From: an uncultured Clostridia bacterium
Lineage (GTDB): Bacteria; Bacillota; Clostridia; Oscillospirales; Oscillospiraceae
DNA: 8,565 nucleotides
Assembly: GCA_937907975.1 (NCBI GenBank)
Contig: CALEQS010000301.1
Location: 1-8,565, forward strand
Reading direction: 5' to 3'
Shown: positions 1-5,616 of the stretch, piece by piece
How the letters are laid out: each line of letters opens with the position of its first letter
How positions within the stretch are numbered: position 1 is the first letter of the stretch
Notes under the pieces: generated by a model
Seen by the model: only the letters and a program-made list of their open reading frames with translations
Database searches by the model: none
What the model was told of the DNA's origin: nothing
Translations under genes and position numbers: made by a program

Positions 1-21
1 TAACTGCAAATGGGATAAAAT

Positions 22-53
22 GAGACGAGTGGAATGCGAAATTCCCCAGTCTC
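22..53. other. Imperfect stem-loop upstream of tmcAL
   Basis: GAGAC (22-26) pairs with GTCTC (49-53), and inside it GGAAT (31-35) pairs with ATTCC (41-45) around a five-base loop, with an unpaired bulge on both sides between the helices. A T-rich stretch follows. It could be a weak terminator of whatever gene lies to the left of the window, or part of the tmcAL leader. There is no clean U-tract, so I do not call a terminator. No convincing sigma-A promoter was found in bases 1-127. Confidence 0.35.
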
Positions 54-127
54 GATTTATTGTAATACTTTTCTTCCGAGAGAACAACTACTTTTTGCAA
101 TATTTTTTTCAAAAGAGGTGATTTGCC

Positions 128-1303
128 ATGCCGACAGCCGGTGTGATCGCGGAATTTGACCCCTTTCATCTGGGACATGAGTACCTGCTGACGTCGATCC
201 GACGTATACTGGGGCCGGAAACTGACGTTGTGGCGGTGATGTCCGGGTGCTTCACTCAGCGGGGCGGTGCGGCGGTGTGTACGCCCCAGGCCCGGGCGGA
301 GATGGCGCTCCGGGGCGGAGCAGACCTGGTACTGGAACTGCCGGTGAGCTTTGCCGCCGCCTCGGCGGAGCGGTTTGCCCGGGGCGGAGTGGAGGCTCTG
401 CTGGGGACCGGTGTTGTGGACACGCTGTGCTTTGGCAGTGAGTGCGGTCAGGCGCCGACGCTCCGGGCCATGGCCGATGCGCTGGATTCCCCCGCCTTTT
501 CGGCGGCACTGCACAATTATGCAGATAAGGGCCTGCCCTTTGCCGCCGCCCGGGCCCGGGCGCTGGAGCAGGTGCTGGGTGCGAAATGCCCCGAGGGGGC
601 CAACGATCTGCTGGACACGGAGTATCTGCGCTTCTGGCCGAAGGACAGAAATGCCGCCGCGATCCACCGCATAGACGGCGGCCATGGCGGTAGCCGTTCC
701 GCCTCTCAGGTGAGAGCCCTGCTCTATGAGGGACGCTGGGAGGAGGCACTGGACCTTCTGCCTGAGACCAGCCGGGAGATCCTGCGGCGGGAGCGGGCGG
801 AGGGACGCTGTCCCGCCAGTCTGAAGGCGGCGGAGCGGGCAGTGCTCTACCGCCTGCGCACCATGACGGCATCGGAATTTGCCGCTATTCCGGACTGCAC
901 GGAGGGATTGGAAAACCGCCTTGTCCGGGCGGCGGGGCAGGCCGAGTCACTGGAGGAGTTCTATACCCTGGCCAAGTCGAAGCGCTATGCCCATGCCCGC
1001 ATCCGCCGCATCGCCCTGCGGGCATTCCTCGGCATTACAGATCTGCCTGAGCAGGTGGAATATCTGCGGCTGCTTGGAGCGAATGAGCGGGGGCTGGCCC
1101 TTCTACGGGAGATAAAGCAGAAGGGGAGCATCCCTATCCTGACCAAGAGCGCCCACGGCGCAGCGCTGGAGGGGGCGGCAAAACGGCAGTTCGAGCTGGC
1201 CTGCCGTGCGGAGAACCTCTGGGGACTGTGCCTGCCCCGGCCGCTGGACGTGGGCTGGAGCTTCCGCAGCGGCCCGGTGGTGCTGAAAGAAAAAAATCTT
1301 TAA
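128..1303 (+). CDS. tmcAL: tRNA(Met) cytidine acetate ligase (TmcAL, formerly YlbM/DUF795)
   Basis: Family enzymes are cytosolic and use ATP and acetate to form N4-acetylcytidine at the wobble base of elongator tRNA(Met). The 391-residue product is near the usual length of about 400. Visible motifs are the HIGH-type nucleotidyltransferase signature PFHLGH (residues 12-17), the MSG-x-F-x-QRG block (38-46), a GAND...EYL block (157-167), the second nucleotidyltransferase motif SASQVR (191-196) and an HARIRR segment (289-294). The start is supported by GAGGTG at 115-120, 7 nt before the ATG. The common family motif YNPFHNGH reads FDPFHLGH here, and QRGxPA has lost its Pro (QRGGAA), so this is a somewhat divergent member. 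No terminator separates it from the merR promoter 7 nt downstream, so some read-through is likely. Family assignment is confident; activity is inferred. Confidence 0.9.
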   Translation: MPTAGVIAEFDPFHLGHEYLLTSIRRILGPETDVVAVMSGCFTQRGGAAVCTPQARAEMALRGGADLVLELPVSFAAASAERFARGGVEALLGTGVVDTLCFGSECGQAPTLRAMADALDSPAFSAALHNYADKGLPFAAARARALEQVLGAKCPEGANDLLDTEYLRFWPKDRNAAAIHRIDGGHGGSRSASQVRALLYEGRWEEALDLLPETSREILRRERAEGRCPASLKAAERAVLYRLRTMTASEFAAIPDCTEGLENRLVRAAGQAESLEEFYTLAKSKRYAHARIRRIALRAFLGITDLPEQVEYLRLLGANERGLALLREIKQKGSIPILTKSAHGAALEGAAKRQFELACRAENLWGLCLPRPLDVGWSFRSGPVVLKEKNL

Positions 1304-1310
1304 AAAAGGC

Positions 1311-1341
1311 TTGACCTCAAGTACACTTTAGGTTTTATACT
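1311..1341 (+). promoter_or_regulatory. MerR-type promoter and operator for the merR-adh operon
   Basis: A -35 box TTGACC (1311-1316) and a -10 box TATACT (1336-1341) are separated by 19 bp, the overlong spacer typical of MerR-activated promoters. The spacer region holds a near-perfect dyad: ACCTCAAGT (1314-1322), a 2-bp centre, then ACTTTAGGT (1325-1333), with one mismatch. The AdhR/NmlR subgroup of MerR regulators uses operators of this CTTGA...ACTnnAGG kind. The site lies directly upstream of a merR gene, so autoregulation is the natural inference. Transcription would begin near 1348. Confidence 0.85.
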
Positions 1342-1388
1342 GCTCTTGAGCTCAGAGATCCGGCGGATGGAAAGGAGTGTGGACGTCG

Positions 1389-1805
1389 ATGACTTATACG
1401 ATCAGTCAGGCGGCGGAGCGGATGGGTGTGAGCGTGCCCACCCTGCGCTACTATGACAAAGAGGGACTTCTGCCCTTTGTGGACAGAAAGCCCAACGGCA
1501 TCCGGGTGTTCAAGGACTCGGATTTTGAGTGGCTGGCAGTCATCAACTGCATGAAAAATGCCGGCGGCTCGATCAAGGAGATCAGGGAATATATTGATCT
1601 CTGCATGGCGGGCGATGACACACTGGAGGCACGGCTGAAGATCTTTCAGCACCGCAGGGAAGTGGTGGAAGCGGAGATGGAACAGCTGAAAAAGCTGATG
1701 GCAGTCATCGGCCATAAGATCTGGTACTATGAAACCACTCTCGCGGCCGGGACGGAATCGGTGCACGAGGGCCTGTGCTACAATATGGAGGAGCTGTTGA
1801 AATGA
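1389..1805 (+). CDS. MerR family transcriptional regulator (AdhR/NmlR-like)
   Basis: This 138-residue one-component regulator should bind the 19-bp-spacer promoter just upstream and untwist it on activation. The N-terminal winged helix-turn-helix (about residues 2-70) begins TYTISQAAERMGV and contains the family hallmark TLRYYDKEGLLPF (18-30). An acidic and basic heptad-like helix (about 78-110) should form the antiparallel dimer coiled coil. There is no long effector-binding domain. Cys54 lies close to the position of the reactive thiol (Cys52) in AdhR/NmlR-type electrophile sensors; Cys72 and Cys130 are also present. The ATG at 1389 is chosen over the in-frame GTG at 1377, because the GTG overlaps the ribosome binding site AAAGGAG (1371-1377), while the ATG lies 11 nt beyond it. 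The gene overlaps the dehydrogenase by ATGA. The sensed ligand is unknown. Confidence 0.85.
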   Translation: MTYTISQAAERMGVSVPTLRYYDKEGLLPFVDRKPNGIRVFKDSDFEWLAVINCMKNAGGSIKEIREYIDLCMAGDDTLEARLKIFQHRREVVEAEMEQLKKLMAVIGHKIWYYETTLAAGTESVHEGLCYNMEELLK

Positions 1806-2968
1806 ACGGATTCACTTATTACACCCCGACGAAAGTTGTCTTTGGACTGAATGCGGAGTCCAAGGTGGGCACGCTGGTCAAAGCACAGGGCTGCAAAAAG
1901 GTGCTGATCCATTACGGCGGCGGCAGTGTGAAGCGCACTGGCCTGCTGGATCGGATCAAGGCGGCGCTGGATGAGGCGGGCATCGCCCATGTGGAGCTGG
2001 GCGGTGTAGTGCCCAATCCGCACCTGTTCAAGGCCCGGGAGGGCATCGCGCTCTGCAAGGCGGAGGCTGTGGACTTTCTGCTGGCCGTGGGCGGCGGAAG
2101 CGTTATCGACTCCTGCAAGTGCATCGGCTACGGTGTAGCCAATGAGGGCGATGTGTGGGACTTCTACTCCACGGACCGGCGTCCGGCGGCCTGCCTGCCC
2201 ATCGGAACGGTGCTGACCATTGCCGCTGCGGGCAGTGAGATGAGCAATTCCTCGGTTATCACCAATGAGGACGGCTGGCTGAAGCGGGACTGCTCCAGCG
2301 ACCTGAGCCGTCCGGTGTTTTCTATCATGGACCCGGCGCTAACGGTCACCCTGCCCGACTATCAGACGGCCAGCGGCTGCGTGGACATTATGATGCACAC
2401 CATGGAGCGCTATTTCAACTCCGAACCGGAGAATCTGGAGCTGACCGACGGCATCAGCGAGGCGCTCATGCGCACGGTGATGGAAAACGCCCGCATTCTG
2501 CGCGACCACCCGGATGATCTGAAGGCCCGGGCGGAGGTCATGTGGGCGGGCTCCCTGAGCCACAACGGCCTGACCGGCTGCGGCACCGATGGCGGCGACT
2601 GGGCCACCCACCTGCTGGAGCACGAGATGGGCGGTATGTTCGATGTGGCCCACGGCGCAGGTCTGGCGGCCATCTGGGGCAGCTGGGCGCGCTATGTCTG
2701 GCAGGCGCGGCCTGACCGCTTTGTAAAGTTTGCCCGCAATGTGATGGGTGTCACCGGCGAGGGCAGCGATGCGGAGATCGTGGAGCGTGGCATTCAGGCG
2801 GTGGAGCAGTTCTACCGGGACATTCATATGCCCACCAATATGCGGGAGCTGGGCATCGAACCCACTGACGCGCAGATCGCCGAGATGGCGGAGAAATCCG
2901 TGGCAGAAGGCACGGTCAAGGTGCTGAACTACGAGGACAAGGTGGCCATTTACAAGATGGCCCGTTGA
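1802..2968 (+). CDS. Iron-containing alcohol dehydrogenase, YqhD/BdhA-like
   Basis: This is a group III metal-dependent NAD(P)H alcohol dehydrogenase that would reduce aldehydes to alcohols in the cytosol. The product has 388 residues, matching the usual YqhD/butanol dehydrogenase length. The N-terminal Rossmann-like domain carries GGGS (97-100) followed by VIDSCK. The predicted metal ligands are Asp195, His199, His270 and His284; the 14-residue gap between the last two is as in YqhD. The ATG at 1802 overlaps the regulator's stop codon (ATGA) and has GGAGGAG (1787-1793) 8 nt upstream, indicating translational coupling. Pairing with an AdhR/NmlR-like regulator suggests induction by a reactive aldehyde or other electrophile, although a fermentative role (ethanol or butanol formation) cannot be excluded. 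Substrate and NADH/NADPH preference cannot be read from the sequence. Confidence 0.92.
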   Translation: MNGFTYYTPTKVVFGLNAESKVGTLVKAQGCKKVLIHYGGGSVKRTGLLDRIKAALDEAGIAHVELGGVVPNPHLFKAREGIALCKAEAVDFLLAVGGGSVIDSCKCIGYGVANEGDVWDFYSTDRRPAACLPIGTVLTIAAAGSEMSNSSVITNEDGWLKRDCSSDLSRPVFSIMDPALTVTLPDYQTASGCVDIMMHTMERYFNSEPENLELTDGISEALMRTVMENARILRDHPDDLKARAEVMWAGSLSHNGLTGCGTDGGDWATHLLEHEMGGMFDVAHGAGLAAIWGSWARYVWQARPDRFVKFARNVMGVTGEGSDAEIVERGIQAVEQFYRDIHMPTNMRELGIEPTDAQIAEMAEKSVAEGTVKVLNYEDKVAIYKMAR

Positions 2969-2978
2969 TCACAGACAG

Positions 2979-3017
2979 AAAAACAGGGCCTCTGCCGATG
3001 GCAGAGGCCCTGTTTTT
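2979..3017. terminator. Bidirectional intrinsic terminator
   Basis: A perfect 16-bp inverted repeat (2981-2996 and 3000-3015) closes on a 3-base loop. It is flanked by A residues on the left and T residues on the right, so it works on both strands. It ends the dehydrogenase transcript and, on the opposite strand, the convergent rhomboid-like gene, whose last codons and stop (3017-3019) abut the T-tract. Confidence 0.93.
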
Positions 3018-3844
3018 TACTGGGTGATATGAACGTGGTTGTTGATGTGATCCATGCAGTAGCAGTAGTTGCCGACGCATTTGGAGCAGTAGCGGAACTC
3101 CAGATTGGGGTAGTCGGTATCGGTGCGGCCGCAGACGGCACACTTGTGAAGATAGCCGGTTTGCTGCTTTTTGGCCTCGGCAGCCCGCTTGAAGTTCATA
3201 GCTCCCCGGCTGGTGCTGCGCTTCTGGCGGCGGACATAGTACATGAGATCGCTCCAGAAGAAGATCAGGTAGTTCAGGATGCTGACCACGATCAGCATGG
3301 CATAGGGCCAGGCGCCCTGGGCGAGATAGCTGATGAAGTTGAAGGTCAGCAGAGCTGCGTCCAGCCAGGCCAGCCACTTGGCCTTGACGGGGATGATGAA
3401 GAACAGCAGAAATTGCAGGTTGGGGTAGAGGGTGGCAAAGGCGAGGAACAGGGAGAGATCGAGGTAGGTGGCGCTGGCGGAACCGGTGCACAGGCCGCAG
3501 ATCACGGTGAGCAGAACGCCCAGTGCGTAGTAGACGGTGAACTTGCCGCTGCCCCACTCGCGCTCCAGGTTGCTGCCGATGAACCAGTAGAAGTACATCG
3601 AGAGGGCAAACCAGAAGATGCTGGTGTTTCCGGGCACGAAGATAAAGGTGATGAGCCGCCAGATCTGTCCCTTGAAGATCAGCGAGCGGCTGAACATCAG
3701 CAGGGGAGAGAGGGTGCCTTGGCTCACCAGATCCAGAACATAGACGATGCAGTTGCAGATGACGACTGCCAGCATCAGGTTCTGAATGCCGAAGCGCGGG
3801 TGCTTATAGCAGAAGCGGTCAATGGCGTCGGATAAGGATTTCAA
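3017..3844 (-). CDS. Catalytically dead rhomboid-fold membrane protein with C-terminal zinc-finger-like tail
   Basis: The 275-residue product has about six membrane segments (roughly 20-40, 66-90, 103-118, 127-150, 155-175, 178-203). GQIWRLITFIFVPGN (59-73) matches the rhomboid L1-loop WR motif, and WFIGSNLEREWGSGKF (87-102) matches the rhomboid GxxLExxxGSxxF block, which supports the fold. The active-site GxSG is absent: the corresponding region reads ATYLDLSLFLAF (125-136). No catalytic His is evident in the last helices and the usual HxxxN after the L1 loop is missing, so proteolysis is unlikely. After a basic linker (205-227) comes a cysteine/histidine cluster: C235-x2-C238, C253-x2-C256, C261-x-C263, H266, H270 and H272, enough ligands for two zinc ions, probably cytosolic. 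The start is TTG (3842-3844), with AGGAGGT 8 nt upstream. Role unknown; a Derlin- or iRhom-like scaffold or binding role is one possibility. Confidence 0.75.
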   Translation of the reverse strand: MKSLSDAIDRFCYKHPRFGIQNLMLAVVICNCIVYVLDLVSQGTLSPLLMFSRSLIFKGQIWRLITFIFVPGNTSIFWFALSMYFYWFIGSNLEREWGSGKFTVYYALGVLLTVICGLCTGSASATYLDLSLFLAFATLYPNLQFLLFFIIPVKAKWLAWLDAALLTFNFISYLAQGAWPYAMLIVVSILNYLIFFWSDLMYYVRRQKRSTSRGAMNFKRAAEAKKQQTGYLHKCAVCGRTDTDYPNLEFRYCSKCVGNYCYCMDHINNHVHITQ

Positions 3845-3863
3845 ATTGAGTTACCTCCTGATC

Positions 3864-3890
3864 GACAGCAGATGGAGTCTTTCTGCTGTC
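3864..3890 (-). promoter_or_regulatory. Hairpin directly upstream of the rhomboid-like gene's ribosome binding site
   Basis: GACAGCAGA (3864-3872) and TCTGCTGTC (3882-3890) form a perfect 9-bp stem with a 9-base loop. In the minus-strand transcript the stem ends 4 nt before the ribosome binding site (3853-3859). It has no U-tract, so it is not a terminator of the usual kind. It may stabilise the 5' end or modulate initiation at the TTG start. The promoter for this gene must lie around 3891-3965, but I could not assign boxes with confidence. Confidence 0.5.
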
Positions 3891-3968
3891 TTGCATTCAA
3901 TCAAGTTATATTCTAACGGAAAGCGGCACAAAAATCCAGAACAGATTGTGAACAATTTGCCGGCCGGA

Positions 3969-3997
3969 TTGTCAACCCGGAGAAGCTATGCTACAAT
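3969..3997 (+). promoter_or_regulatory. Sigma-A-type promoter for the membrane protein gene
   Basis: TTGTCA (3969-3974) and TACAAT (3992-3997) are separated by exactly 17 bp, and a TG dinucleotide one base before the -10 box (3989-3990) gives an extended -10. Transcription should begin near 4004, about 22 nt before the ATG at 4026. The region is divergent to the rhomboid-like gene. Confidence 0.8.
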
Positions 3998-4025
3998 CAA
4001 CGGGTAATGAAACGGAGGGAACGGG

Positions 4026-4532
4026 ATGAAACAGTCGAGAAGGGTCGCATTCTGCGGCATGACCACCGCGCTGGCCGTCGTGGTGCAGGTGCTGGGCGGC
4101 TGGCTGGGACTGGGCACTTATATCTGCCCCATGCTGGCGGGGCTGCTGCTCCTGCCCATCGGACGGGAGTGGGGCGGACGCTGGCAGCTGGCCGTGTGGC
4201 TGGCAGTGGGACTGCTGGATCTGGTGCTGGTGAGCGATCTGGAGGAGAGCCTGATGTTCCTGTGCTTCTTCGGCTGGTATCCCGTGATCTATTCCAGACT
4301 GAATAAGCTGCCCAAAGTGTGGCGCTGGCCGGTCAAGCTGGCGATCTTCAATGCGGTCGTCATTCCGCTGGAGGCTCTGCTCATGCTGGTGATCGCTCCG
4401 GAGAGTATGAAGCCTGCACTGGTGATCACCCTGCTGGTGCTGGGCAATCTGGTCTTTGTCTGTTACGATCAGCTCCTGCCCCGGATGGAGGAGCTTTACG
4501 AAAAGCGTCTGCGTCCGATCCTGAAGAAATAA
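4026..4532 (+). CDS. Small six-helix membrane protein, ECF transporter S-component-like
   Basis: The 168-residue protein is almost entirely hydrophobic, with about six predicted membrane helices (roughly 7-28, 30-47, 53-70, 74-91, 102-124, 130-148). Its short basic N-terminus is followed by an AFCGMTTALAVVVQ segment resembling the first helix of substrate-binding S components of energy-coupling factor vitamin transporters. Length and helix number fit that class. I cannot name a substrate, and no ECF ATPase or T-component gene is nearby, so it would have to share a module encoded elsewhere. Other small integral membrane families remain possible. GGAGG (4014-4018) lies 7 nt before the ATG, and the gene has its own promoter and terminator, so it is probably monocistronic. 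Confidence 0.6.
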   Translation: MKQSRRVAFCGMTTALAVVVQVLGGWLGLGTYICPMLAGLLLLPIGREWGGRWQLAVWLAVGLLDLVLVSDLEESLMFLCFFGWYPVIYSRLNKLPKVWRWPVKLAIFNAVVIPLEALLMLVIAPESMKPALVITLLVLGNLVFVCYDQLLPRMEELYEKRLRPILKK

Positions 4533-4569
4533 AAAATGCCCGAGATATTTATAATATCTCGGGCATTTT
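4533..4569 (+). terminator. Intrinsic terminator after the membrane protein gene
   Basis: A perfect 16-bp inverted repeat (4533-4548 and 4554-4569) with a 5-base loop starts immediately after the stop codon and ends in TTTT. Flanking A residues on the other side could let it act weakly in the opposite direction too. Confidence 0.9.
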
Positions 4570-4615
4570 AGTCTGCTTAGTCTGCCCCCAATTTATTAAC
4601 AGGAGCCTCGCAGAG

Positions 4616-4883
4616 TTCCGTTATCCGCAGATGACGGAATCAAGTAAAATCAAGTTTTTTCCGGGGGCGCACCCCAGGGTGGCCTCTCTTGCCCCTGGAA
4701 AAAACACTTCTCAGTCCACAAGTGTGCGAGTTACTGGGCACCCAAATGCACGCCGTGCATTTGGGAAAGGCGGCACAGCGGAATGAACGAGTTCTGCGGG
4801 CAGAACGAGCGATATGGAGCTTGTGCCAACGCAGTGCGCGCAGTGGGCTGCATCCCTTCTCGGAAATGCTTGCATTTCTGAGA
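4616..4883. repeat. Hairpin-dense gene-free element between two genes
   Basis: The ~320 bases between the terminator and the next stop codon hold no convincing gene but several inverted repeats in series. They are a short TTCCGT/ACGGAA stem (near 4616-4640); 14-base arms 4655-4668 and 4691-4704 with one mismatch, enclosing a CACCC/GGGTG hairpin; a perfect 11-bp stem 4741-4751/4755-4765 with a 3-base loop; GGCACA (4772-4777) with TGTGCC (4822-4827), enclosing GTTCTG/CAGAAC (4791-4796/4801-4806); and GAAATGC/GCATTTC (4863-4869/4872-4878), extended by TCTC/GAGA. An 8-base tandem AATCAAGT (4638-4645, 4648-4655) lies at the left edge. It could be a dispersed palindromic repeat (MITE or REP-like) or a structured RNA. 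No transposase or clear target-site duplication is seen. Confidence 0.5.
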
Positions 4884-4891
4884 GAGTAGGC

Positions 4892-5578
4892 TCAGCTGTT
4901 TCCGCCGGAGGGGAAGTAGGGGCGCAGGCACTCGGCCACATTGCTGATGGGCATGGTCTGGAGCCAGACATGGCCCGGGCCGGTGATGACCGTGTTGAAC
5001 AGGCCCTCGCCGCCGAACAGGATATTCTTCATGCCGGGGACGGTCTGAATGTCCATCTGGCAGCTGGCGGTCATTGCGGCCAGATGGCCGGTGTCCACCA
5101 CGATGCTCTGGCCGATCTGGAGCTCATAGTCCACCACATGACCGTCAAACTCGGCAAAGACAATGCCGTTTCCGCTGATGCGCTGGAGAACAAAGCCCTC
5201 GCCGCCGAACAGGCCGCTGCCCAGCTTTTTCTGGAAGTGGACGGACATCTGCACACCGGCTTCGCTGGCCAGAAATGTGCTCTTCTGGAAAATCAGCTCC
5301 TGACCGGGGGCAACCTGAAATGCCTTTACAGAGCCGGGAAAACTGGACGCGAAAGCGATCATGCCCGGGCCGCCCTGGGCGGTGTAGATGTTCTGGAACA
5401 TCTTTTCGCCGGAGAACATACGCCCCAGCGCCCGGCCGAGACCGCCGTTGGAGGTGGTCTCCATCTTCATGTTGGGGGACATCCAAGCCATGCCGCCGCC
5501 TTCAGTGATCATTTTCTCGCCGGCAGAGAGCTGGCAGATGACGACGGGAAGGGTCTCGCCCTGGATCTGATACTGCAT
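4892..5578 (-). CDS. AIM24 / TIGR00266 family protein
   Basis: The 228-residue soluble protein matches the AIM24 (TIGR00266) family, a beta-rich family related by name to a yeast mitochondrial protein and of unknown biochemical role in bacteria. Supporting blocks are the N-terminal GGGMAWMSPNMKMET (27-41), GLGRALGRMFSGE (46-58), PGMIAFASSFPGSV (71-84), GGEGFVLQRISGNG (125-138) and the closing GGEGLFNTVITGPGHVWLQT (189-208). The repeated GGEG signature suggests the family's internal duplication. No signal peptide or membrane segment is visible. CCTCCTT on the plus strand (5587-5593) is an AAGGAGG site 8 nt before the ATG. It lies 38 nt downstream of obg with no terminator between, so it is probably co-transcribed with obg. 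The final few residues abut the hairpin-rich element. Confidence 0.85.
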   Translation of the reverse strand: MQYQIQGETLPVVICQLSAGEKMITEGGGMAWMSPNMKMETTSNGGLGRALGRMFSGEKMFQNIYTAQGGPGMIAFASSFPGSVKAFQVAPGQELIFQKSTFLASEAGVQMSVHFQKKLGSGLFGGEGFVLQRISGNGIVFAEFDGHVVDYELQIGQSIVVDTGHLAAMTASCQMDIQTVPGMKNILFGGEGLFNTVITGPGHVWLQTMPISNVAECLRPYFPSGGNS

Positions 5579-5616
5579 ATAGGGTTCCTCCTTTTTCTCT
5601 CAAATGGATAGGTGGG

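Noticed and set aside
1377..1388. GTG start for the MerR regulator, four codons upstream
   Set aside because: The GTG overlaps the ribosome binding site AAAGGAG; the ATG at 1389 gives the usual MerR N-terminus.
3029..3835. Long plus-strand open frame (268 codons) antisense to the rhomboid-like gene
   Set aside because: Its composition is a low-complexity Val/Ala/Gly/Glu shadow of a hydrophobic protein read backwards; no ribosome binding site or family motif, while the minus frame shows clear membrane and rhomboid motifs.
3822..4007. Plus-strand frame (61 codons) spanning the divergent promoter region
   Set aside because: It overlaps the start of the rhomboid-like gene and the promoter of the next gene, and has no ribosome binding site.
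4655..4704. Large imperfect inverted repeat as a terminator for either neighbouring gene
   Set aside because: On both strands it starts with T and ends with A, the opposite of a terminator tail, and the gene to its left already has a strong terminator.
4689..4889. Small plus-strand frame (66 codons) in the hairpin-rich region
   Set aside because: It starts with TTG, has no ribosome binding site and runs through several inverted repeats, so its residues simply reflect the palindromes. It would be reconsidered only if conserved as protein.
4814..5611. Plus-strand open frame (265 codons) opposite the AIM24-family gene
   Set aside because: Shadow frame; the minus-strand product matches a known family and has a strong ribosome binding site.
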